Below are positions 49,656-57,913 of a DNA stretch of 64,000 nucleotides, one piece after another. This DNA comes from Marisediminitalea lipolytica (GTDB taxonomy: Bacteria; Pseudomonadota; Gammaproteobacteria; Enterobacterales; Alteromonadaceae). A program made the position numbers and the translations under genes. The stretch spans positions 248,001 to 312,000 of the forward strand of contig NZ_MJIC01000010.1 of assembly GCF_001758465.1 (NCBI RefSeq). The letters are read 5' to 3'. How positions within the stretch are numbered: the first letter of the stretch is position 1; each line of letters opens with the position of its first letter. Below the pieces are notes generated by a model. The model was not told the origin of the DNA and searched no databases. It worked only from the letters and a program-made list of their open reading frames with translations.

Positions 49656-50366
49656 GTTAAACTGCCTGCTGTAGTAGTCATTCTGAAAGGCTACACATCA
49701 ATTGGATAAAATAAAAGGCCTTTGCTAAGGATTTGGAAATATTCACTTTTCGCACATCCTAGATAGCGGGCACAACTAAATCTCGATAATAATCGATACT
49801 TCTGGCCTTACTAAGTTCTAATAGCAAAAAAGGACGGTACGCCTTATGGGACAAAGCTAAAGCTTCATCTGTGTGCCGAGGTTTATAGACTCTCTGCTTA
49901 GTCTAGCCCGCTAATTATGGTAAGGGCCAACACCAGTTATTTACTTGTTCTCTACGTCATCTTTACGTCTCCTATGTTTGCAATACTTTTAGGCGTACCG
50001 TTAAAAGTGCTGAGCTGGGAATATGTCGCGATCACATTAACTCTCAACGCTAAAAATTGTACTCCAAATATGATTTTCAAAATCACGTAAATTATGCTGA
50101 AAAATTTTCCTAGCATGAGACTACTTATATATAGCTGAGTCGCACCATCATTGCTCCATACTACTTGTGGTTCATGAACTCAAGTGGGAACTTTATTGAA
50201 AGTGCCGTAAACCTCAACGGCGCTTTCCGCTGACTCGATGCACATAGAGGTATGTGCGTTAAAGTTTCATTGCTTATCATCGCGATATTCAATGTTTCTT
50301 GAAGCTAAAAGAAGTGGACATAATAGGAAGGGAGCCAGTTGGCTCCCTGAGGTCACTTGTTCAGCT
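49656..50366. other. 711-bp non-coding region with scattered inverted repeats
   Basis: No ORF of note on either strand. Visible: an 11-bp inverted repeat ACGGTACGCCT (49834-49844) and AGGCGTACCGT (49991-50001); a stem GAAAGTGCCGT/ACGGCGCTTTC with one wobble near 50199-50228; and GCACATA/TATGTGC (50240-50257). The right part resembles, in density of stems, the hairpin array beyond the next gene. Confidence 0.55.
50329..50348 (-). terminator. Terminator-like hairpin after the replication-relaxation-like gene
   Basis: Perfect 8-bp stem AGGGAGCC/GGCTCCCT with loop AGTT, 19 bp after the stop codon. The tail on the minus strand is ttcctatta, only weakly U-rich. Confidence 0.6.
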
Positions 50367-51341
50367 TTAATCTAACAATCCCAATGCCTTTCCTGCATCA
50401 CGAAATCCATCTAACCTTATTTCCACTATCCTGTCCTGGGTGCTTTTAGCAAGCTTTTCCAACTCTGCTAGTTGCCTGAGGTATTCGTCCTTTCGAGAGA
50501 CTTCTGATTTGTCGTCCCCCAGTTGCCGCTTGCTGTTAAACATTAACTCATAGATGAGGTCACATTCGGCGGCTTTGAATTTAATGCCTGTAGATAGTAG
50601 TCTTTGCTGGGCTTCACTGAAGGATGATTGATTGCTGGTAAATATTCTGGAATGCGCCTTTTCAATTTGGGTCAGAAACCGTTGGCGATGACTGTACATG
50701 TAGACAAATTCATACAGCCCATCATTACTTTCCAGCTCCTGCAAATACTTCAGTAGTATTCTCTTTCGTAAGTCACCATTGGATTTATTCTTTGCATTTG
50801 ATGTTTCCATCTCAATGGCAATTTTGCACCCAGTAACGGCATCCACGGCAATAGCGTCTACTAGTCGAGGGTCATTGCCTCTGTGTTCTAACGTTACTGC
50901 CAGATCGGCCTCTGACGCGAATCCAGAGATTTTCTGGTGCTTGGCCAGATTAAGAACTACCAACTGTACTGAAAGGTCATGTATCAGGTTCCGTTCGTTG
51001 ATTCTGCTCGCGTCGGAGCGCATATGCAGTTCACGGTTTAACAAAAATTCGGCTTCTCTGATACCGTGAGAGGTTAGCAGGATGTAGCCGTTATCCGTGT
51101 TAGCAAAAGAAGCATGGACTGCAATGAGTTGCTTCTTTTTCATGCGATTGATGAGCTTGTTAACCGCTTCGCGGCGTAACCCCAGGTGGTGTTGAATGAC
51201 TCTTTTGCTGGATACCCGAAATGTTCCCAGTATCGCCAGCACAGCGTTCTCTCTTAGCATCCCCAGAGTGCCTGGATCAGACGCCACTGTGTTTCCGATA
51301 TGGCGCATCGACGATTCGATGGCCCGTTCCATATAGTTCAT
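50367..51341 (-). CDS. Replication-relaxation-like protein (winged helix plus D...ExE domain)
   Basis: 324 residues, strong aaggag ribosome site. The N-terminus holds a winged helix (about 30-100: SSKRVIQHHLGLRREAVNKLINRMKKKQLI). A second domain has NLIHDLSVQLVVLN, LVDAIAVDAVTG and KIAIEMETSN, the His, Asp and E-x-E pattern of Replic_Relax proteins (PF13814), needed for replication and relaxation in some plasmids. The acidic pattern is also nuclease-like. A coiled coil ends the protein. The 585-bp upstream region is almost wholly inverted repeats, a possible substrate. Confidence 0.6.
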   Translation of the reverse strand: MNYMERAIESSMRHIGNTVASDPGTLGMLRENAVLAILGTFRVSSKRVIQHHLGLRREAVNKLINRMKKKQLIAVHASFANTDNGYILLTSHGIREAEFLLNRELHMRSDASRINERNLIHDLSVQLVVLNLAKHQKISGFASEADLAVTLEHRGNDPRLVDAIAVDAVTGCKIAIEMETSNAKNKSNGDLRKRILLKYLQELESNDGLYEFVYMYSHRQRFLTQIEKAHSRIFTSNQSSFSEAQQRLLSTGIKFKAAECDLIYELMFNSKRQLGDDKSEVSRKDEYLRQLAELEKLAKSTQDRIVEIRLDGFRDAGKALGLLD

Positions 51342-51586
51342 TTGTTTCTCCTTGATTTAGTTTCATCAGTACATAGAAACCATCAATGAGAAATCAGCAG
51401 AGAAGGGCAGTATGCTTTGCATATTGCCCTGGCTTCGCCATGCTAAGCATACCGCTTAGCAACAACATTTTCCGGCTGGAAAATGCCAACAACTTCGTTG
51501 TAGTAAACCTTCTGCAAGGCAGAGCTGACGCGACTCGTCGCTGCTCTGCCACTTGTCGCTCTGCGACGGCGACAGAAGTTTTCCTA

Positions 51587-51768
51587 GGAGTCAGCTACCG
51601 CTGATTAAGCCTAATTTTCCCTCTCTGTTGCTTCGGGAAAAGCATTGCTTCGGATGTACCTCGCAACATTCGTATCTACGATACTCAGGCAGGTATCAGT
51701 TGTTTCTCAACTTATACCAGGTTTGCTAAAGCAAACGAAAATTAGGCTTAATCTGCGATGCTGACTCC
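51587..51768. repeat. Long inverted repeat inside the hairpin array
   Basis: Left arm GGAGTCAGC (51587-51595) plus GATTAAGCCTAATTTTC (51603-51619); right arm GAAAATTAGGCTTAATC (51737-51753) plus GCTGACTCC (51760-51768). Both segments (9 and 17 bp) pair perfectly with a seven-by-six internal loop. The 117-bp interior contains further stems. Tandem atctgcgatg copies lie at 51751 and 51871. Confidence 0.9.
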
Positions 51769-51893
51769 CGCTACGCGAACAGATATGTTTCACACATCTA
51801 TTCTCTTCGCAGTAGTTGTTGAGCGTTGCTCAAGCTGTTTTGCAAACCCCTTTGGTGTTTGCTGGTTTACATCTGCGATGAAAAGATAAAAGC

Positions 51894-51921
51894 AAAGAAA
51901 AGAGCACCACGAAGGTGCTCT
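51894..51921 (-). terminator. Intrinsic terminator of the small membrane protein gene
   Basis: 8-bp stem AGAGCACC/GGTGCTCT, loop of five, followed on the minus strand by TTTCTTTGCTTTT. It starts six bases after the stop of the gene at 51927 and separates that gene from the hairpin array. Confidence 0.8.
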
Positions 51922-51926
51922 CAGTT

Positions 51927-52157
51927 TTATTTGCTCTTTTTCAATTGCTCAGCACTGATGTGACATGCCAGTGACAAGAGATAAATGAGCAGTATGGTTA
52001 GATAACCGCGAGTACCCAAGAAAGGGTATGAAGGATGCGGTTCAAATTGAGTGATCAGCTGTATTACGAATACCGCAAATACTACATCTCCAATATTCCG
52101 TAACAGTGCACTCAACGCACACAACAGCTGAATGAGTTGTCTTTTTCTAGATTGCAT
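51927..52157 (-). CDS. Small membrane protein, unknown function
   Basis: The ATG at 52157 has an excellent GGAGG site four bases upstream, so it is preferred to the longer frame to 52250. The product has 76 residues (MQSRKRQLIQLLCALSALLRN...) with two hydrophobic segments (about 8-34 and 48-66) joined by a short loop. No family recognised. Small two-helix proteins next to HTH or toxin genes are sometimes holin- or toxin-like, but nothing here proves that. Confidence 0.55.
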   Translation of the reverse strand: MQSRKRQLIQLLCALSALLRNIGDVVFAVFVIQLITQFEPHPSYPFLGTRGYLTILLIYLLSLACHISAEQLKKSK

Positions 52158-52293
52158 GAAGCCTCCATATTTAATGTCTTCAACGTTAAGAAGCTTCACT
52201 TGAAGAGAAATATGGCAAAGGGCAAACCAAAACGCACCTAAGGTCATCATGGGGATAAATTAAGCTATTGAATTTAATTTACTTTATTTTGAG

Positions 52294-52331
52294 TTGTAAT
52301 AATTACGCATTATTTACGTTATATTTGTAAT
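52294..52331. promoter_or_regulatory. Candidate operator before the HTH gene
   Basis: TTGTAAT occurs at 52294 and 52325, 31 bp apart in the same direction, around an imperfect inverted repeat gtaataat...attatttac. It lies between the divergent small membrane protein gene and the HTH gene and could serve either. Speculative. Confidence 0.35.
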
Positions 52332-52374
52332 TGCAAAAATAATACTCTGTGGCTGGTCGAAAAAGGAGATACAA

Positions 52375-53658
52375 ATGAATAAATCTGAAAGCAAACTTAA
52401 TAAGCAAATTTCTAAGCACTATGTTGACCATGCCTGTAATATTTCGAGTCCAGGTCAGGTGGCTAAAGAGCTAAACTTAGATCCATCGCGTATTTCTGAG
52501 TTAAGAGGGGCTAGGAGGCTACTTACCATTGAACAAGCTGAAATAATTAAAGAAATGTATGGGATACCTTCGAACTCAACAAGTTATTGGTTAGAGGGAG
52601 AACGTACAACTCTAGAGGCCCTAGGGATTGATTTCATTGATAACGGGCTAAAACTGCATTTTTGCCGAATACTCGAACTTTTTAATACGGATACGTTTAT
52701 TGATAGGGTACTTAGTAATATCTACGTCAATGAAAAAGGAATTCCCGAGTTTAAAGAAACTTCTCTTTTTGAACAGGCTGACATAAACAAGTCTATAGAA
52801 CAAAAAAATAAACGGCTCATAAAGGAACATAAAATAAAAATGTTCAACCTGTTGCTTAGTAGCGAGCACTTCCAACAATGGTGTGATTCAGCCGCGACAC
52901 TCTTAGGTAGAGATGATATACAACAGGACGATAAATTCTTTGGTGATTTACTGATGAACAAAGACATTCGCAAAGCTGTAATAAAGGGGGATGAAATCCA
53001 ATGGGGTTCGACTGATAGCAATCCTGTGACGCTCCCCCTAATTTTAGCTAGTATTGAGAAGGGCTTTTACCTCTCTTTTAGCAACGTGTATCAAAATCGC
53101 AAAGAAGCTATCGGTAAATTTATTGCCATATGTAGGTTTAAACAACTGGTAGAAAGTAAGTCTTATGCGAATATCTTACCTAGTGGTTCTACATTTATTT
53201 TCGGCAAGAAGCTCGGAATGGTAAGAAATAATATGCCTGTCAAAGAGTATGTGATTGTAGGGAAGTGTGTCTGGGATCATGAGGAGCAATTGGGAACAAA
53301 AATTAGACTAAATAATCCAATTAAAACTAAAAGCGTAGTTAAATTGTCCAGAGATGAAGGTGGTTTTGAGCTTAACCCTGACGATCAACTGGTGCCAGAA
53401 ACCATAAGGTATTTGAACGTACGCTTATTCTATACAGAGCAGTTTAACTACGTCGCTGAGATTCAGACATTTTCTGATAACTTTAAGGGATGTGATAGAA
53501 GCATTTTGGTTGAATTTGAGGAACGCCACAAGGTATTCGACGGAATGATTGAGATACTTAAATATTTCACTGCTGATTTTCATTTTACTATTAAGCAAAT
53601 AAAAGGGGCTGTAGCGGCAAATGGTGGGTATATTCCGTCAGCGATATACATTGATTAA
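52375..53658 (+). CDS. HTH-domain protein of unknown function
   Basis: 427 residues, strong aaggag ribosome site. An N-terminal Cro/XRE-type helix-turn-helix (about 24-66: SPGQVAKELNLDPSRISELRGARRLLTIEQAEIIKEMYG) is followed by about 350 residues I cannot assign, mixed helical then beta-rich. It is unusually long for a simple repressor, so it may sense or act through the second part. Monocistronic; 290 bp separate it from hsdR. Confidence 0.6.
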   Translation: MNKSESKLNKQISKHYVDHACNISSPGQVAKELNLDPSRISELRGARRLLTIEQAEIIKEMYGIPSNSTSYWLEGERTTLEALGIDFIDNGLKLHFCRILELFNTDTFIDRVLSNIYVNEKGIPEFKETSLFEQADINKSIEQKNKRLIKEHKIKMFNLLLSSEHFQQWCDSAATLLGRDDIQQDDKFFGDLLMNKDIRKAVIKGDEIQWGSTDSNPVTLPLILASIEKGFYLSFSNVYQNRKEAIGKFIAICRFKQLVESKSYANILPSGSTFIFGKKLGMVRNNMPVKEYVIVGKCVWDHEEQLGTKIRLNNPIKTKSVVKLSRDEGGFELNPDDQLVPETIRYLNVRLFYTEQFNYVAEIQTFSDNFKGCDRSILVEFEERHKVFDGMIEILKYFTADFHFTIKQIKGAVAANGGYIPSAIYID

Positions 53659-53948
53659 GGTCAGATATTTTAATGGTTAGACTAAGCCAGTGATTCTTCA
53701 CAGGCTTTTTAACTATCTATAAATTAAGCATTCTTGTCACAGTTTTGAATAGCTAAACCAATGTCATTGTTATTTGAATACGCATGACAAATATCTGATG
53801 TTCTGATACTTTTGTTTAATATCTTCAGGGGATGCCAATCCCCTGATAAAGAACAAAAAGGATTAGACGTTCATACAGAAAGGACACGCCACGTTTTCTG
53901 CAAGATAACTGATAAAAGTCCTTCATATGAGCCGAGTACGGGGTACGT

Positions 53949-56393
53949 ATGAGTTCAGTGAATAAAAAGGCGCTATCAGAAACGGACATCATTTCTAAGT
54001 TCATCATGCCTGCTGTTAAACAAGCTGGTTGGGACGATATGACCCAGATCCGCCAGGAAGTAAAACTGCGTGATGGTAAAGTCGTTGTTCGTGGAATGGT
54101 GGCTGCACGTAAAAAAGTAAAATCCGCTGATATCGTGCTCTATCACAAACCCTCAATGCCCCTGGCTGTTATAGAAGCCAAAGCCAATAAGCACGAAATC
54201 GGCAAAGGGATGCAGCAAGGGCTGGATTACGCCAAGTTACTCGATGTGCCCTTCATCTTTGCCAGCAATGGCGATGGTTTTATCTTTCATGACAAAACGA
54301 ATCCACAGCAGCTTGAAACCGAAATCAAGTTAGAAGACTTTCCAACACCTGCCCAGCTATGGGCAAAATACTGTGCGTACAAAGGCTATAAAGAGTCCCA
54401 GTTACCCATTATCACTCAGGATTACTACGATGACGGCTCTGGCAAATCCCCTCGTTACTATCAGTTACAGGCAATCAATAGAACAGTAGAAGCAGTATCG
54501 GCGGGGCAGGATCGTATTCTGCTGGTAATGGCAACAGGCACGGGTAAAACCTATACCGCCTTTCAGATCATTTGGCGCTTGTGGAAAGCCAAAGCGAAAA
54601 AGCGTGTTTTATTCCTGGCAGACCGGAATGTTTTGGTAGATCAAACCCGTATTAACGACTTTCAGCCATTCGGTCAGGCGATGACGAAAATCACAGGCAG
54701 AAAAGTCGATCCTGCTTACGAAGTTCACCTAGCGCTATATCAGGCACTAACTGGCCCCGACGAAAGCCAGAAAGCGTATAAGCAAGTCGATCCTGACTTC
54801 TTCGATCTTATCGTGATTGATGAGTGCCACAGAGGTAGTGCATCAGAAGAAAGTGCCTGGCGCGAAATTCTTGAATACTTTGAATCTGCTACTCAAATTG
54901 GCTTAACCGCCACACCCAAAGAGACCGATGAGGTGTCTAACATCGACTACTTTGGTGAACCAGTTTATATGTACTCACTAAAAGAAGGCATTGAAGACGG
55001 TTTTCTTGCCCCTTACAAAGTGGTTCGCGTAGATCTCGATATCGACTTACAAGGCTGGCGACCAACCAAAGGGCAGGTTGATAAGCACGGAAATGAAGTT
55101 GAAGACCGCATCTATAACCAGAAAGATTTTGACCGCTCTTTAGTCATCGATGAGCGCACACAATTGGTGGCAGAGACGATCACCAATTATCTTAAGCGAA
55201 CTGATCCACTGGCAAAAAGCATAGTGTTCTGTAACGACATCGACCATGCCGAACGAATGCGCAGGGCGTTGATTAACTGTAACCCAGAGCAGTATGCCAA
55301 AAACGATAAGTACGTAATGAAGATCACAGGTGATGATGCCATTGGTAAAGCCCAGTTGGATAATTTCATAAACCCCAAACGTACTTATCCTGTGATCGCA
55401 ACTACCTCAGAGCTTATGACAACGGGTGTTGATGCAAAAACCTGTAAGCTGGTCGTGCTCGATCAGAACATTCAGAGTATGACCAAGTTCAAACAGATCA
55501 TCGGTAGAGGCACGCGCATCGATGATAAATTTGGCAAGCTCTGGTTCACCATCCTGGACTTCAAAAAAGCCACAGAATTGTTTGCAGATGAACGCTTTGA
55601 TGGTATCCCTGAAAAAGTCATCAGCGCTAAACCCACTGATATCAATGATGCTGATTCTGATTTCGACGATATTTTAGATGGGCATGACTCAGAGGATGAA
55701 ACTGAAGGCGCTACAGATAGCCCTGATAATCTCGGCAGCGATGATGACTTTGATTTTCCGGAAGGTGGAGATGCACCACAAACAGGCTGGGATGACGACG
55801 AAGAAGCGACAGTTACCAAATACCACATCAACGGTGTAGCAGTGAAGAAAGTAGGGGAGCGTGTTCAGTATTATGATGAAGACGGCAAACTCGTTACCGA
55901 ATCATTTAAAGACTACACCAAGAAGACCCTCACTAGATCTTTTGCATCCCTTGATGATTTTATCAAGCGCTGGAACAGCGCCGAGCGCAAACAAGCCATC
56001 ATCGATGAACTAGCCTCCGAAGGGGTTATTTGGGAAGTGCTGGAAGCAGAAATCGGAAAAGAGTTAGATCCCTTTGATATGATATGCCACGTTGTTTTCG
56101 ACCAGCCTCCGCTAACGCGCAAAGAACGCGCAAACAATGTTAAAAAGCGCAACTACTTCACCAAGTACAGCGAAATGGCGCAGGCCGTTTTGAATGAACT
56201 GTTGAATAAATACAGTGATGAGGGCGTAGAGGCTCTGGAAAGCAAAGACGCCCTTAAAACAGGTAAAGTTGTAGAATTTGGCCGCCCTATCGAAATTGCC
56301 AAGAAAGGGTTTGGTGGGCCAAAACAGTATGAAGCAGCTATTGCTGAATTGGAAAAAGCCATCTACAGCACCACACCAGATAAATCAGCCTGA
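53949..56393 (+). CDS. hsdR: Type I restriction enzyme, HsdR subunit (EcoEI-like)
   Basis: 814 residues. An N-terminal PD-(D/E)xK nuclease with Asp61 and Glu76-Ala-Lys78 (VIEAKAN). SF2 helicase motifs: Walker A MATGTGKT (194-201), DECH (291-294), GLTATP (about 318), and motif [12 protein letters not shown]. An acidic linker (about 565-620) precedes the EcoEI-type C-terminal domain. It translocates and cuts unmethylated DNA. First gene of hsdR-hsdM-hsdS and two more genes. Confidence 0.95.
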   Translation: MSSVNKKALSETDIISKFIMPAVKQAGWDDMTQIRQEVKLRDGKVVVRGMVAARKKVKSADIVLYHKPSMPLAVIEAKANKHEIGKGMQQGLDYAKLLDVPFIFASNGDGFIFHDKTNPQQLETEIKLEDFPTPAQLWAKYCAYKGYKESQLPIITQDYYDDGSGKSPRYYQLQAINRTVEAVSAGQDRILLVMATGTGKTYTAFQIIWRLWKAKAKKRVLFLADRNVLVDQTRINDFQPFGQAMTKITGRKVDPAYEVHLALYQALTGPDESQKAYKQVDPDFFDLIVIDECHRGSASEESAWREILEYFESATQIGLTATPKETDEVSNIDYFGEPVYMYSLKEGIEDGFLAPYKVVRVDLDIDLQGWRPTKGQVDKHGNEVEDRIYNQKDFDRSLVIDERTQLVAETITNYLKRTDPLAKSIVFCNDIDHAERMRRALINCNPEQYAKNDKYVMKITGDDAIGKAQLDNFINPKRTYPVIATTSELMTTGVDAKTCKLVVLDQNIQSMTKFKQIIGRGTRIDDKFGKLWFTILDFKKATELFADERFDGIPEKVISAKPTDINDADSDFDDILDGHDSEDETEGATDSPDNLGSDDDFDFPEGGDAPQTGWDDDEEATVTKYHINGVAVKKVGERVQYYDEDGKLVTESFKDYTKKTLTRSFASLDDFIKRWNSAERKQAIIDELASEGVIWEVLEAEIGKELDPFDMICHVVFDQPPLTRKERANNVKKRNYFTKYSEMAQAVLNELLNKYSDEGVEALESKDALKTGKVVEFGRPIEIAKKGFGGPKQYEAAIAELEKAIYSTTPDKSA

Positions 56394-56409
56394 GAACCGC
56401 TCAGGCTGA
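56385..56409 (+). promoter_or_regulatory. Hairpin spanning the hsdR stop codon
   Basis: Perfect 10-bp stem TCAGCCTGAG/CTCAGGCTGA, loop AACCG, followed by AAAAATA rather than T. It contains the hsdR stop and lies 28 bp before hsdM. It could insulate hsdR mRNA from hsdM or set their ratio. Confidence 0.6.
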
Positions 56410-56437
56410 AAAATACAGAATCAGAGAATAAGAAAGT

Positions 56438-57913
56438 ATGTCAATCAGTACCGTTATTAAATCCATCCAGGACATCATGAGAAAAGACGCAGGCGTTGAT
56501 GGTGATGCCCAGCGTTTAGGCCAGATGTCGTGGTTACTCTTCTTAAAGATATTTGATGCCCAGGAAGAAGAGCTGGAATTTGAAATGGACGATTACCGTG
56601 AGCCAATTCCATCGCATTATCTATGGCGCAACTGGGCAGCCGATGATGAGGGTATCACGGGCGATGAGTTAATGGAGTTTGTAAACGATGACCTATTCCC
56701 AGCGCTTAAAAACTTAACAGCGCCGATTGATAAGAATCCGCGAGGCTTTATCGTGCGCGAAGCGTTCTCCGATGCTTTCAACTACATGAAGAACGGCACG
56801 CTGTTACGCCAGGTAATCAACAAGCTAAACGAAATCGATTTTACCGACTCAAAAGAACGCCATTTATTCGGTGATATATACGAGCAAATTTTACGTGATC
56901 TGCAAAGTGCAGGTAATGCAGGGGAGTTCTATACGCCCCGCGCAGTAACTCGTTTTATTGTAGACAGGGTAGACCCAAAACTGGGTGACAAAGTATTCGA
57001 TCCTGCCTGTGGAACAGGGGGCTTTCTGGCCTGCTCGGTTGACCACGTAAAATCAAAATATGTAAAAACCGTAGCCGACCATAAAACGCTGCAAAACCAA
57101 ATCCACGGCGTTGAGAAGAAACAGCTACCACACCTGTTAGCCACCACAAATATGATGCTGCACGGTATTGAAGTACCCGTGCAAATCAGGCACGACAACA
57201 CGCTTAACCGACCACTTTCAAACTGGGGTAGCGAGTTTGATGTTATCGTTACCAACCCGCCATTCGGTGGAACAGAAGAAGACGGTATCGAAAAAAACTT
57301 CCCCTCAGACATGCAAACGCGGGAAACCGCCGATCTGTTCCTACAGCTCATTATTGAAGTGTTGAAAGACGGTGGACGCGCCGCAGTAGTGTTGCCAGAC
57401 GGCACACTGTTCGGTGAAGGTGTTAAAACCAAAATCAAAAAGCTGCTGACAGAAGAATGTAACCTGCACACTATAGTCAGACTACCTAACGGAGTGTTTA
57501 ACCCTTACACAGGCATTAAAACCAACCTGCTATTTTTCACCAAAGGAAAGCCAACCAAAGAGATTTGGTTTTACGAGCACCCTTACCCAGACGGCGTAAA
57601 AAACTACTCTAAAACCAAACCAATGAAGTTTGAAGAGTTCCAAACTGAACAGGAATGGTGGGGCACAGAAGAAGATGGTTTTGCCAGCCGTGTAGAAAAC
57701 GAACAGGCCTGGAAAGTATCTATCGAAGAAGTCATCGAACGTAATTTTAACCTGGATATCAAAAACCCGCACGTAAGCGAAGTAGAAAGCCACGATCCTG
57801 ACGAGCTGCTTCAGCAATACGAAGAACAGCAGCAAGAAATTCAGGCATTGCGCGATCAGCTAAAAGGCATTCTGGCAGAAGCTCTGTCATCAGGTGCTGA
57901 GGGCGAAGTCTAA
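56438..57913 (+). CDS. hsdM: Type I DNA methyltransferase, HsdM subunit
   Basis: 491 residues. SAM-binding motif DPACGTGG (188-195) and catalytic NPPFGG (273-278), the N6-adenine methyltransferase set. N-terminal HsdM_N helical domain. The stop overlaps the hsdS start as TAATG, so the two are translationally coupled. It methylates adenine in the site chosen by HsdS and protects host DNA. Confidence 0.96.
   Translation: MSISTVIKSIQDIMRKDAGVDGDAQRLGQMSWLLFLKIFDAQEEELEFEMDDYREPIPSHYLWRNWAADDEGITGDELMEFVNDDLFPALKNLTAPIDKNPRGFIVREAFSDAFNYMKNGTLLRQVINKLNEIDFTDSKERHLFGDIYEQILRDLQSAGNAGEFYTPRAVTRFIVDRVDPKLGDKVFDPACGTGGFLACSVDHVKSKYVKTVADHKTLQNQIHGVEKKQLPHLLATTNMMLHGIEVPVQIRHDNTLNRPLSNWGSEFDVIVTNPPFGGTEEDGIEKNFPSDMQTRETADLFLQLIIEVLKDGGRAAVVLPDGTLFGEGVKTKIKKLLTEECNLHTIVRLPNGVFNPYTGIKTNLLFFTKGKPTKEIWFYEHPYPDGVKNYSKTKPMKFEEFQTEQEWWGTEEDGFASRVENEQAWKVSIEEVIERNFNLDIKNPHVSEVESHDPDELLQQYEEQQQEIQALRDQLKGILAEALSSGAEGEV

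Larger units (their letters stand above)
51404..51921. repeat. Dense array of consecutive and nested hairpins, unknown function
   Basis: About 518 non-coding bases, nearly all in inverted repeats. In order: 12-bp stem 51404-51430; GGC-TTC-GCC 51431-51439; TGCTAAGC stem 51441-51461; CATTTTCC stem 51466-51485; ACAAC-TTC-GTTGT 51489-51501; a branched unit 51505-51581 (outer ACCTTCTG/CAGAAGTTT-like, inner GGCAGAGC stem 51518-51550 and GTCGC stem 51555-51567); a large inverted repeat 51587-51768 with inner stems 51692-51718 and 51721-51736; TTGAGC stem 51819-51833; GCAAAC stem 51842-51862; AGAGCACC stem 51901-51921. Many loops are TTC or TTT. Origin, transfer site or structured RNA are possible. 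Confidence 0.85.

Noticed and set aside
51404-51921. Retron msr/msd locus
   Set aside because: The hairpin density fits superficially, but no reverse transcriptase is encoded nearby or elsewhere in the window.
51404-51921. Integron attC sites
   Set aside because: No integron-type integrase, no cassette structure, and no recognisable R and L box triplets at the stem ends.
56929-57471. 180-residue minus-strand ORF inside hsdM
   Set aside because: It is wholly antisense to the SAM-binding region of hsdM and has no ribosome site or family features.
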